11,575 nucleotides of DNA from Balneolaceae bacterium (GCA_007134665.1 SLKH01000370.1:1-11575), one strand, 5' to 3'. Positions 1-6,692 are shown, counted from the stretch's first letter. The notes: a model not told the origin generated them from the letters alone. Made by a program: numbers and translations.

Positions 1-60
1 GGTGCTGCTGGTGGCGCGATCCTGAATGCAGAGCTGTTAGCTGTGAAGAAGTTTTTATAA
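1..60 (+). CDS. C-terminal end of an unidentified protein (5' end outside window)
   Basis: Frame 1 is open from the first base and ends at a TAA at 58-60. It gives 19 residues beginning GAAGGAILNAELL and ending VKKFL. A small Gly/Ala-rich run followed by an amphipathic helix ending in Lys-Lys-Phe-Leu is plausible as a protein terminus. The pattern faintly recalls the end of the PurE fold (Ala-rich, then a helix), but this is too short to name a family. The gene would converge on the small - strand gene that ends at 230, with only the heptamer repeat locus between them. Confidence 0.4.
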   Translation, partial: GAAGGAILNAELLAVKKFL

Positions 61-228
61 GGGTGCAAGGTTCAGGGTGCAGGGTGAGTGGACGGGAATA
101 ATGAAAATTGAGTCCTGAGTCCTGAGTCCTGAGTCCTGAGTCCTGAGTCTTGAGTCTTGAGTCTTGAGTCTTGAGTCCTGAGTCCTGCGCCTTGTGCCCT
201 GAACCCTGAACCCTGAACCTTGTCCCCT
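60..228. repeat. Heptanucleotide tandem repeat locus with inverted flanking units
   Basis: From 110 to 228 the sequence can be cut into 17 consecutive 7-base units without a phase break: five GAGTCCT (110-144), four GAGTCTT (145-172), two GAGTCCT (173-186), then GCGCCTT, GTGCCCT, GAACCCT, GAACCCT, GAACCTT and GTCCCCT (187-228). Bases 60-87 hold four related units in the opposite orientation (AGGGTGC, AAGGTTC, AGGGTGC, AGGGTGA). A 13-base perfect inverted repeat joins 66-78 to 210-222, and a longer imperfect pairing joins 60-87 to about 201-228, so either strand could fold into a long hairpin enclosing the array. The locus fills the space between two convergent genes. It resembles the heptameric short tandem repeats known from cyanobacteria and other bacteria. 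A role as a bidirectional terminator is possible but unproven. Confidence 0.93.
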
Positions 229-229
229 G

Positions 230-619
230 TCAATCTTCGAGCTGATTCAGCCTGTACTCTGATATTGCAAGGCGGGTACTGGAGACAAAATCCCTGAGCG
301 CCTTGCGATGTTTTCGTGCAATTTTCATGGTCACCTCCCCTGAGTGCGAATTTGGCAATTCGTCAATCAAACGCATCGATTTGACCGACAAAATCAGCCT
401 CATTGTGATCCACCAGTCTTTGATCTCAATTGAAGTGAGCTCACCAATCCCGATATTAAGTTCTTTCACATCCGATTTAATCGACATGCCCAAAGCATCC
501 TTGATCCTGTATTCGATCACTACTCTGTTTGATTCATATCGAATTAACCCTTCTGCTTCCTGGAAGCCGAGATTGATATCCGTAATTCTGAATGGTACCT
601 GAACTGTTGATTCTACCAT
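230..619 (-). CDS. Hypothetical 129-residue protein, possibly PH-like fold
   Basis: I do not recognise a named family. The protein has no signal peptide or membrane segment, so it is probably cytoplasmic. Residues about 24-100 alternate hydrophobic and polar residues as in successive beta strands: a strand-like RVVIEYRIK near 32-40, SIEIKDWW at 63-70, then RLILSVKSMRLI. Residues about 100-125 form a basic amphipathic helix. A small beta barrel closed by a C-terminal helix is the outline of bacterial PH-like domains, and the IEIKDWW segment fits the Trp-containing strand seen in some of them, but this is a fold-level guess. The stop codon abuts the heptamer repeat locus. The start at 619 is the first ATG and has no Shine-Dalgarno sequence. 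The gene stands alone on its strand, 233 bases from the divergent lamin-tail gene. Confidence 0.72.
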   Translation of the reverse strand: MVESTVQVPFRITDINLGFQEAEGLIRYESNRVVIEYRIKDALGMSIKSDVKELNIGIGELTSIEIKDWWITMRLILSVKSMRLIDELPNSHSGEVTMKIARKHRKALRDFVSSTRLAISEYRLNQLED

Positions 620-744
620 ACTGAGAATATGCGGTATCAGTTCATGAAACTCAAAAACGGATTTTCAGAACTTTTTTAATTATTTCTGTAAGGATTCCGG
701 TTTTGGTCGATCATACATAAATAGAGAACACAGAGATACATTAA

Positions 745-824
745 ATCGGAAGTACTGAATGAGACAGTACCTCCGATGTCCTTCTTTTATAAGGCCGGGC
801 TTGATCACCCGGCCTTTGTATTTC
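745..824 (+). ncRNA. Candidate small RNA or leader: two consecutive hairpins
   Basis: Bases 745-757 and 765-777 pair in 12 of 13 positions (ATCGGAAGTACTG against CAGTACCTCCGAT, one A/C mismatch) around a 7-base loop. Thirteen bases later comes a second hairpin with a 9-bp perfect stem (791-799 with 808-816), followed by TGTATTT. This stem-loop plus terminator-like arrangement is typical of a short RNA or of an attenuated mRNA leader. It lies 29 bases before the start codon of the lamin-tail gene. I find no convincing promoter upstream and match no known RNA family, so a trans-acting RNA, a leader of the downstream gene or a non-transcribed inverted repeat all remain possible. Confidence 0.42.
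791..824 (+). terminator. Terminator-like hairpin upstream of the lamin-tail gene
   Basis: AAGGCCGGG (791-799) pairs perfectly with CCCGGCCTT (808-816) around an 8-base loop and is followed by a moderately T-rich TGTATTT. The T tract follows the + strand only; on the - strand the hairpin is followed by ATAAAAG. No + strand protein gene precedes it in the window after base 60, so it would end either a small RNA starting near 700-740 or a prematurely stopped transcript of the gene at 853. Confidence 0.55.
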
Positions 825-852
825 CAAACTATTTACCTGGAGAGAAAAATTC

Positions 853-2736
853 ATGAGATGTTTATCCCTGGACTGTCAGACTCTGTATCTGACTGTCTTA
901 TTACTGATCTCAATTAATGATGTTCAATCTCAAAATATCATACTCTATGAGGATTTTGAGTCGGAAAATTTTAATACTCCAAATGTATGGACCGGGGATC
1001 TCCATGATTTTATTTTCAGCAGGGAGAATACCCATACACGGCTTCAGCTCTCGAGCGACCCTGCCCCCAGTCGTTCACAACTGCGTACAAAATCTGCGAC
1101 AGTCTATGGCTCATGGGAATTTTATTTCAGGCAGGAATTTATTTCAAGTAACCTGAACCGTACATTCATTTTTCTGATGGCTGACCGGGAAGATTTAAAT
1201 TACCTGGATGGAAGCCTTGTTAATGGGTATGCTATTCGTACTGGTGAAAATGGTGACCCAAAACGGATCCGCCTGATCCGGTTTGATAATGGAATCCAGC
1301 ACGAGATTCTTGCAACTTCATCTGAACTTCAGCCTAATCAGGGTTACCGGGTTAAAGTAACACGAAACCGGAACGGGGAATGGCAGTTATATACGGCTCA
1401 GGAACATAATTATCCTCCGGCTCACGATTCCGAAATCGTAATTGATCATACACATAATGAATCGCAATACTTCGGTTTTCTGTTTCGGTACACATCTGCC
1501 AATACAGACGGTTTTTTTATCGATCATATTCAAATTACCGAAAGCCCTGAACCATTTTCGCTGACAAACATTCATGCCCCTGATCCATTTACCCTGCAGA
1601 TCGATTTAAACCGAAACCCCGATCCGGTATCTCTGCAAAATACAAGATTCACTATCGGAGACCGTATTTCAAATACAGGCCTGGATTTGATTGATGAGTC
1701 CCGTTTAAAGGTTCAGTTTTCTGAACCGGTAACGATTGGCCAAACGCATCTCGCTGTTACCGGCCTGACTGACCTGTCAGGGGAACCACTTCAAAATCAA
1801 AAAACTGAAGTATTATTAACAATTTCTCCATCGCCCGGCGATCTTGTCATCAACGAAATTATGTACGACCCATTGCCTCCGTCTGAATTTCAAAGTACCG
1901 GACAGTCAGAATATATTGAAATATTCAATCGCCGAAACTATGCAGTTTCTGTCAACGGACTCCGGATATCAGATAATCCTGATAATCCCCTGCTTGCAAA
2001 TACAATCCCGATTATGCAAGAACATCCTGCCTGGGTTTCGCCTGATGGATATCTTTTATTATATCCGGAGAGTAAAGAACAGCATTTTCAACAAAGCAGA
2101 ATTGGACAATTTTTTGAGATTCCATACCCTGAAGGCTTTCATACAATCCGTCTTCAGCGTTCTACTTTGGGCTTAACTCTCAGTGGGCGCCCGGTTGCAT
2201 TAACAGATGATGAGGACAATATCATAGACCATGTACACTATCACCCCGGATTGCATAATCCAAACCTGATCGATACCAGGGGAATTTCACTGGAACGGGT
2301 AAATCCGGATTTACCATCCGGTAATCCTGACAACTGGAGTTCAAGTACATCTCAACTGGGAGGAACTCCCGGAAGTAAAAATTCGCTGTTCCAGGCCCCA
2401 ACAAATCTTCCCCTTGAATCGGGGATTAAACTTGAACCAAATCCTTTCTCTCCCGATGGTAACGACAATAAGAGAAATCTGTTCATCAACTATAAACTGG
2501 AGGAGCCCGATTACCTTCTCCGGGTCAGAATTTTTGACAGATACGGCCGGTTAATTCGTAATCTGACTGAATCCCATCCTGCAGGATTTGAAGGTACTTT
2601 AACGTGGGACGGAAGATCCAATGATGGTGTTTTCAACAGGATCGGGATTTACATCATTTTTATTGAAGCTTACAACAGTGCTGCTGGCAGAAACCGGACT
2701 TTCAGAGAAACGGTTGTATTAGCAAGACAATTTTAA
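853..2736 (+). CDS. Secreted lamin-tail-domain protein with FlgD/CHU_C-like C-terminal domain
   Basis: This is a 627-residue exported protein. Residues 1-27 are a signal peptide: a hydrophobic stretch LYLTVLLLISI, then a polar region ending near DVQSQ. Residues about 28-235 (LYEDFESENF..., then strands including WEFYFRQEF and a late FFIDHIQI) look like a concanavalin-type jelly roll. A short beta domain follows. A lamin tail domain (LTD) spans about 327-510, opening with LVINEIMYDP and continuing with EYIEIFNR. The last hundred residues begin with PNPFSPDGND (about 529), include VRIFDRYGRLIRNL and LTWDGRSNDG, and end LARQF; this is the FlgD Ig-like/CHU_C domain used for type IX secretion or surface attachment in this group. 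LTD proteins in these bacteria are often found with nucleases or calcium-binding domains, but no catalytic domain is visible here, so the role is likely adhesive or structural. The gene is monocistronic, with a terminator after it. Confidence 0.85.
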   Translation: MRCLSLDCQTLYLTVLLLISINDVQSQNIILYEDFESENFNTPNVWTGDLHDFIFSRENTHTRLQLSSDPAPSRSQLRTKSATVYGSWEFYFRQEFISSNLNRTFIFLMADREDLNYLDGSLVNGYAIRTGENGDPKRIRLIRFDNGIQHEILATSSELQPNQGYRVKVTRNRNGEWQLYTAQEHNYPPAHDSEIVIDHTHNESQYFGFLFRYTSANTDGFFIDHIQITESPEPFSLTNIHAPDPFTLQIDLNRNPDPVSLQNTRFTIGDRISNTGLDLIDESRLKVQFSEPVTIGQTHLAVTGLTDLSGEPLQNQKTEVLLTISPSPGDLVINEIMYDPLPPSEFQSTGQSEYIEIFNRRNYAVSVNGLRISDNPDNPLLANTIPIMQEHPAWVSPDGYLLLYPESKEQHFQQSRIGQFFEIPYPEGFHTIRLQRSTLGLTLSGRPVALTDDEDNIIDHVHYHPGLHNPNLIDTRGISLERVNPDLPSGNPDNWSSSTSQLGGTPGSKNSLFQAPTNLPLESGIKLEPNPFSPDGNDNKRNLFINYKLEEPDYLLRVRIFDRYGRLIRNLTESHPAGFEGTLTWDGRSNDGVFNRIGIYIIFIEAYNSAAGRNRTFRETVVLARQF

Positions 2737-2751
2737 CTTCATCATTCAGCC

Positions 2752-2788
2752 AGCCCGCAGGACAAAAATGTTCTGCCGGCTTATTGGA
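2752..2788 (+). terminator. Rho-independent terminator after the lamin-tail gene
   Basis: Bases 2752-2763 pair with 2770-2781 (AGCC and CGCAGGAC against GTTCTG and CGGCT, one C/C mismatch and one G-T pair) around an AAAAAT loop, followed by TTATT and further AT-rich sequence. It begins 15 bases after the stop codon at 2736 and lies between convergent genes. The sequence on the far side is less T-rich, so I assign it mainly to the + strand. Confidence 0.65.
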
Positions 2789-2795
2789 TTAATAT

Positions 2796-4148
2796 TTACT
2801 CTTCAAGCCTGTGCAGCAATTCTGGGATGTAATTTTCATGGTCCGGTTTCATCAAAGTACTCCGCAGAATCACCGTTTGTTCACAGTCAATTATGTAATC
2901 AGGATTCAGGCTTTTGAATGTATCGGAAGAGACCTTGAATAAACTTAAAAACAGTGGATTTCTATCTCTCTTCATAAGGGTTTGAAAAACCTCCTGTGAC
3001 AGACGTGAAACTTCACTGGTTGATTTTTTTTCCGATGCCGGGAAAAAACAAACGATGTCGAGATCCGGCTCTCTGTAAAGCCTGAATTTGTCGGATTGAT
3101 TAAGGCCCTCCGCCAGTTTTATAGCAGCTCTCCGGCATTTGAGTAAAATGGAACCCAGGCCGGTTTGGTGTAACGGAATCAAACGGAGCGTAAACCATAG
3201 TGCTGCGGCTGCAGCACCGGCCCTTGAACACTCAACCGTGATTTCCCCAAGGTGCAATTCATCGGATGTAAAGTAGGTGTATGGCGAATCGTGCTGATAA
3301 AACCTTCCGATAGCCGGATCATTGAATAGCACACTACCGCAACCATACGGCTGTAATCCATGTTTATGCGGATCGATTACAATGCTGTCAGCCTGTCCGG
3401 TCAACTTCCATGGCTCCGGGTCAATACCTTCCAATCCCGCAACCAGCTTAAAAAAACCACCATAAGCTGCATCCACATGTATCCGGATCCCATGTTTATC
3501 AGCCCAGGGCTTAATAACGTGCAAAGGCTCCACAATCCCTTCGCCTGTCGTCCCCAGAGTAACCACAACAGTGCCGATCTGACCGGCATGAGCATCAAGA
3601 AAATTCATATCCGGCATCCCCTCCGGTGAAACCGGTATCGTCACATGCCTGGTATTAAGGATCCTGCACATTCTCTGGTGTGTATAATGTGCATTTTCTG
3701 TGGAAGCAATCCATTTTTCAGGATGCAGTTCACGAGCAATCCAGAGCGCTTCAAGATTGGCGACGGTTCCGCCCGATGTGAGATGCCCGAGATACTCTGA
3801 TCCGTACCCAGCCATATTTGCAAGATCTTTTATCACTTCCTTCTCCATTTCTGAAGTTGGCGGCCCGCCATCGAGGGCATGATTGTTCGGATTGATAGAC
3901 ATTGAGAGAGAGTAAGCCAGCCAGGCTGCCGGATGAGGCGGTTTGAGCATCTGCCCCGCATATGAGGGATGATGAAACGGGTAATTCTCTTTCAGCCTTC
4001 TTGTTAACTCAGGCAGTAGCTTCTCAATATCAGCAATTTCCGGCACTACTCCTGCATCACCGGGTAATTCACCAAATGAGTTGCGCCAATTATCCAGTTC
4101 CTCCATTGCATTTTTCAACAACGGAAGATATTTGGAAAAACTATTCAT
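2796..4148 (-). CDS. PLP-dependent group II amino-acid decarboxylase family protein
   Basis: This 450-residue cytosolic enzyme of the glutamate/aromatic amino-acid decarboxylase superfamily (fold type I) should remove the alpha-carboxylate of an amino acid through a PLP Schiff base. Visible landmarks are TSGGTVANLEAL at 124-135 (phosphate and substrate region), His154 in ENAHYTH (the residue that stacks on the PLP ring), GTTGEG at 199-204, Asp226 in HVDAAYGG (contacts the pyridine nitrogen) and Lys262 in DPHKHG (the Schiff-base lysine). NPNNHALDGGPPTSEME at 86-102 matches the family's substrate-loop region. All key residues are present, so it should be active. The substrate cannot be read from sequence: aspartate, glutamate, tyrosine and tryptophan are all handled by relatives. 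The start lies 18 bases after the stop of the upstream DUF3078 gene, so the two are probably co-transcribed. No signal peptide is seen. Confidence 0.92.
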   Translation of the reverse strand: MNSFSKYLPLLKNAMEELDNWRNSFGELPGDAGVVPEIADIEKLLPELTRRLKENYPFHHPSYAGQMLKPPHPAAWLAYSLSMSINPNNHALDGGPPTSEMEKEVIKDLANMAGYGSEYLGHLTSGGTVANLEALWIARELHPEKWIASTENAHYTHQRMCRILNTRHVTIPVSPEGMPDMNFLDAHAGQIGTVVVTLGTTGEGIVEPLHVIKPWADKHGIRIHVDAAYGGFFKLVAGLEGIDPEPWKLTGQADSIVIDPHKHGLQPYGCGSVLFNDPAIGRFYQHDSPYTYFTSDELHLGEITVECSRAGAAAAALWFTLRLIPLHQTGLGSILLKCRRAAIKLAEGLNQSDKFRLYREPDLDIVCFFPASEKKSTSEVSRLSQEVFQTLMKRDRNPLFLSLFKVSSDTFKSLNPDYIIDCEQTVILRSTLMKPDHENYIPELLHRLEE

Positions 4149-4166
4149 GCATCACCGTTGGTGGAA

Positions 4167-5093
4167 TTAATAGATATCAATGGTAACACCTGCAGAGAGT
4201 GCCTGACTGAGCTGCAGCCTATTGGAAAAGTCATCATCATACAGAATATCCAGCCGAAATGTTACATTCACGTAGTCATTCACCCTTCCTGCGAATTCAT
4301 TTGAAAAATAGATATCCGTTCGGCGAAATGATTTGTGAATATTTGTGAATGTTTCCAGGGTACCTAAATACTTGATATTATCCATTACTTCCAGTTCAAA
4401 ATTAATTCCTGTCGTAATACCTCCCTCAAGCCGGAAAACTTCTCCTTCATCCAAACCAAACCTTGTGGAAAGAGTAGTATCCTGAACGATAGTTTGCCTC
4501 AGTCCCAGTCCCGCTTCTATGGAGAAGTCGGCCTGGGGGAAATATGCCAAACCGGCATTCTGTGTAAAATATGCAGGCGCAAGAAAATCTGAAGTCAGCA
4601 GGTCTTCACCCTCCGGGCCTGCTCCATAGTTAAATCCTTCCGAAAATTGAGTTTCAAAATTTACATTACCAAAAAGCCTGAAATCAGAGTCTTCATCCGG
4701 GTTGATATCAAACAAAAACCGATTCCTGATCCTGATTAGATCTTCCGTTTTCCGGACACCCTGACCCTGAATTCTCGCTTTTCCAAAGCGCGCGCGGACT
4801 CTGAACTCATATTCAAAATTATTTTTTTCATACTTTAGCAGAATCAGCGATGAACTGCTTAAACTCATCGAATTGGTGCCTCCTTTCGACCAGTTGGAAT
4901 ATACTGACTGAGATCCGTTTATACCGGCAACCCAGTTCATCTCCCATGCACTGAGTGTATCAGCCACGGTTGTGTCAGGTTCAGCCTGGAAACCGAATAC
5001 TGAAGAGTAAAAGCAGAAAATACTGATTAAAAAATACAAGGGTAGCAGGCCCAGGATTTTTAACCCGGGCCGGAGTCTTTCAGGGGTACGCAT
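4167..5093 (-). CDS. DUF3078-family outer-membrane beta-barrel protein, copy B
   Basis: This is a 308-residue exported protein of the DUF3078 type common in Bacteroidota. A positively charged N-terminus precedes a hydrophobic run LYFLISIFCFYSSVFGF, giving a signal peptide of about 36 residues. The mature protein starts with a conserved W-x3-W...NWSKGGTNS block (about 50-75), the family hallmark. Alternating aromatic and polar strands follow, and the last residue is an aromatic Tyr, as expected for a barrel inserted by the BAM complex. Shared blocks with the paralogue at 5239-6132 include NFETQFSEGFNYGAGPEGED, APAYFTQNAGLAY and AGLGLRQTIV, and by eye more than half of the residues match along the mature length. 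No ligand or transport function is known to me. It is separated from its paralogue by 145 bases containing a GC-rich hairpin and is followed after 18 bases by the decarboxylase gene. Confidence 0.88.
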   Translation of the reverse strand: MRTPERLRPGLKILGLLPLYFLISIFCFYSSVFGFQAEPDTTVADTLSAWEMNWVAGINGSQSVYSNWSKGGTNSMSLSSSSLILLKYEKNNFEYEFRVRARFGKARIQGQGVRKTEDLIRIRNRFLFDINPDEDSDFRLFGNVNFETQFSEGFNYGAGPEGEDLLTSDFLAPAYFTQNAGLAYFPQADFSIEAGLGLRQTIVQDTTLSTRFGLDEGEVFRLEGGITTGINFELEVMDNIKYLGTLETFTNIHKSFRRTDIYFSNEFAGRVNDYVNVTFRLDILYDDDFSNRLQLSQALSAGVTIDIY

Positions 5094-5119
5094 CTGATTA
5101 ATTAATAATGATTCACAAC

Positions 5120-5137
5120 GGGGAGAGCTGCCTCCCC
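5120..5137 (-). other. GC-rich hairpin in the leader of DUF3078 copy B
   Basis: GGGGAG (5120-5125) pairs perfectly with CTCCCC (5132-5137) around a 6-base loop. It lies 26 bases before the start codon of the copy B gene, within the 145-base gap that separates the two paralogues. On the - strand the sequence after the stem is GTTGTGAATC, not T-rich, so it is a poor rho-independent terminator. It may be a 5' leader or mRNA-processing stem that sets different expression of the two copies. Confidence 0.45.
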
Positions 5138-5238
5138 AATCTTATTCCACTTTATATGTGATCAAACCGACAGAACTGCAGCAAAACAGCGGTACAATAA
5201 TTTTTCCGGCGAGAGATCAGCCCCCTTAATTTAATCAA

Positions 5239-6132
5239 TCAAAAAAGAATAATCGAGAGCCCTGCAGATAAAACCTGACTTAATTGGACTTCATCCGAAA
5301 AGTCATCGTCATAGATCAGATCGAATTGAAATGTCATATTGAGATAATCGTTAATTCTTCCAACCAATCTGTTTGAAAAGTTGACATCTGTTCTGCGAAG
5401 CGACCGGTTGAGATTGGAAAAGGTTTCGACATAGCCGAAATAGGTTACATTTTCCATCAGGGATTGCTCATACATTATTCCAAATGTAAAACCGGCTTCA
5501 TTGAAAAAATTATCACCCTCATCGAGCCCATATCGGGGTGACAGATCTGTGTCCGAGACAATCGTTTGTTTCAATCCGAGACCTGCCTGAATCGAGAAAC
5601 TCTCATCAGGTATATAAGCCAAACCGGCATTTTGTGTCAGGTATGCAGGTGCCATAAAATTGGAGATCAGAACATCTTCGCCCTCCGGGCCGGCACCATA
5701 ATTATAACCTTCAGCAAACTGGGTCTCAAAGTTGATATTTGCAAAAATACTAAAATCGACATGATCTTCACCCAAATCATACAAAAACTGGTTCCGAACT
5801 GATATCCGGTCATCTGTTTTTCTGACGCCCTCATCCTGGAATCTTGACTGCCCGAAGTTGGTCCGTATTCTAAGTCCATAAGAAAAAGCATCTTTTCTGT
5901 ATAAACTTGTAAATTGTGATGATCCGACAACACTTAGACTATTTATTCCACCTTTCGACCAATTTCTGTAAGAGGCCTGAGAACCATTTAAATTGGTAAC
6001 CCAACCGAGTCTCCATCCATCAAGGGTATCAGCAGGTACAAGATCTTCTGTCTGCCTTGCCTCTGCTGTGTCAATATTGAGAAATCCAAACAGGATGATG
6101 ATTGCAAGTCCACTCTTAATAAATGTTTTCAT
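5239..6132 (-). CDS. DUF3078-family outer-membrane beta-barrel protein, copy A
   Basis: This is a 297-residue paralogue of the protein encoded at 4167-5093. The N-terminus (MKTFIKSGLAIIILFGFLNI then DTAEA) is a typical signal peptide with cleavage near residue 26. The hallmark block lies at about 40-65 (GWRLGWV...NWSKGGINS). FGQSRFQDEGVRKTDD, NFETQFAEGYNYGAGPEGED and LSPRYGLDEG recur almost unchanged in the paralogue. The chain ends in Phe, consistent with a beta-barrel C-terminal signature. Conservation runs the full mature length while the signal peptides are unrelated, which fits an old tandem duplication rather than a recent one. The gene lies 25 bases downstream of the PyrR-like gene and is probably transcribed with it. 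The function is unknown; DUF3078 is defined only by sequence. Confidence 0.88.
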   Translation of the reverse strand: MKTFIKSGLAIIILFGFLNIDTAEARQTEDLVPADTLDGWRLGWVTNLNGSQASYRNWSKGGINSLSVVGSSQFTSLYRKDAFSYGLRIRTNFGQSRFQDEGVRKTDDRISVRNQFLYDLGEDHVDFSIFANINFETQFAEGYNYGAGPEGEDVLISNFMAPAYLTQNAGLAYIPDESFSIQAGLGLKQTIVSDTDLSPRYGLDEGDNFFNEAGFTFGIMYEQSLMENVTYFGYVETFSNLNRSLRRTDVNFSNRLVGRINDYLNMTFQFDLIYDDDFSDEVQLSQVLSAGLSIILF

Positions 6133-6157
6133 AATAGTCCAGATTAGTTAACTCTAT

Positions 6158-6667
6158 TTATTTCTTATATAAGAACACTTCATTTGCTTTACCGCCAAGA
6201 AGTGTCATTTCTATGTGCTCTTTTGGCTTTGTTGGAATTTCCAACCCAATAAATTCGGATTTCACCGGCACTGTTAAATGTCCTCTGTCTACCAAAACAG
6301 CTGTATAAACAGTAAATTCCGGTTCATCAAAAAGCAATGACAGAGCCTTAAACATGGTACGCCCTGTAAACATGACATCATCTACAAGCAGTACCACAGA
6401 GTTTTTGAACTTTAACTTCTTTCTTATCGTTTCAACCTGTTTCTCAGATTGATTCATTTCAAGTTTATTTAATTCCACCTCATTATCGAAAGCCTCCTCA
6501 AGTATAGAATAAATTTCACGTGCAATTGCATATCCCCTTTCATTGAGCCCAACAAGATATATTCTATCTTGTTTAGCCTTTTCCGCAACCTGAAAGGATA
6601 TCCTTTTAATCGTTCTCCTGATTCGTGGGCGGTCCATCAGTATAATTCTATTTGAATGAAAGCTCAT
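6158..6667 (-). CDS. PyrR-like phosphoribosyltransferase-domain protein
   Basis: This 169-residue cytosolic protein has a type I phosphoribosyltransferase fold. The PRPP-binding loop is clear at 91-104 (VVLLVDDVMFTGRT, with acidic pair Asp96-Asp97). IYLVGLNERGYAIAREI at 36-52 and AVLVDRGHLTVPV at 123-135 match the order seen in PyrR, the bifunctional pyrimidine-operon regulator and uracil phosphoribosyltransferase, as does the late IGLEIPTKPKEHIEM. Compared with PyrR of about 180 residues, the hood between 60 and 90 is different: it is charged and helical (ELNKLEMNQSEKQVETIRKK) and lacks the usual ITLYRDD stretch. Substrate specificity may therefore have changed, and RNA-binding regulation of pyr genes should not be assumed. 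No pyr gene is adjacent. The gene appears to lead a cluster with the two DUF3078 genes and the decarboxylase. An alternative start at Met11 would keep the whole domain. Confidence 0.85.
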   Translation of the reverse strand: MSFHSNRIILMDRPRIRRTIKRISFQVAEKAKQDRIYLVGLNERGYAIAREIYSILEEAFDNEVELNKLEMNQSEKQVETIRKKLKFKNSVVLLVDDVMFTGRTMFKALSLLFDEPEFTVYTAVLVDRGHLTVPVKSEFIGLEIPTKPKEHIEMTLLGGKANEVFLYKK

Positions 6668-6684
6668 TAGTCACCATTTTTCTT

Positions 6685-6692
6685 CAAATCTA
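6685..6692 (-). promoter_or_regulatory. Candidate -7 promoter element for the PyrR-like gene
   Basis: Read on the - strand this is TAGATTTG, an exact match to the Bacteroidota -7 consensus TAnnTTTG, ending 17 bases before the start codon. The -33 position has only TTTC-like sequence instead of TTTG. An 8-base pattern with two free positions is expected several times by chance in a window of this size, so position is the main support. Confidence 0.38.

Noticed and set aside
1..60. Assigning the partial first gene to purE
   Set aside because: Only 19 residues are visible and the similarity is limited to an Ala-rich helix; the usual residues after that helix are absent.
110..228. Possible CRISPR array
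   Set aside because: The units are 7 bases and directly adjacent, with no spacers and no cas genes nearby.
303..602. A 99-codon + strand open frame opposite the gene at 230-619
   Set aside because: It lies wholly antisense within the - strand gene, has no recognisable domain or signal, and its composition fits a reversed coding frame. The - strand reading has the better protein-like pattern.
5137..5166. A promoter for DUF3078 copy B on the - strand (TTTG-N18-TAAGATTG)
   Set aside because: The spacer is short, the -7 box has a mismatch, and the implied start would fall inside the GC-rich hairpin at 5120-5137.
4167..6667. A defence or toxin-antitoxin system in the - strand cluster
   Set aside because: The proteins are two signal-peptide-bearing barrels, a PRTase and a decarboxylase. 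None has a nuclease, toxin, antitoxin or sensor signature, and no mobile-element traces are seen.
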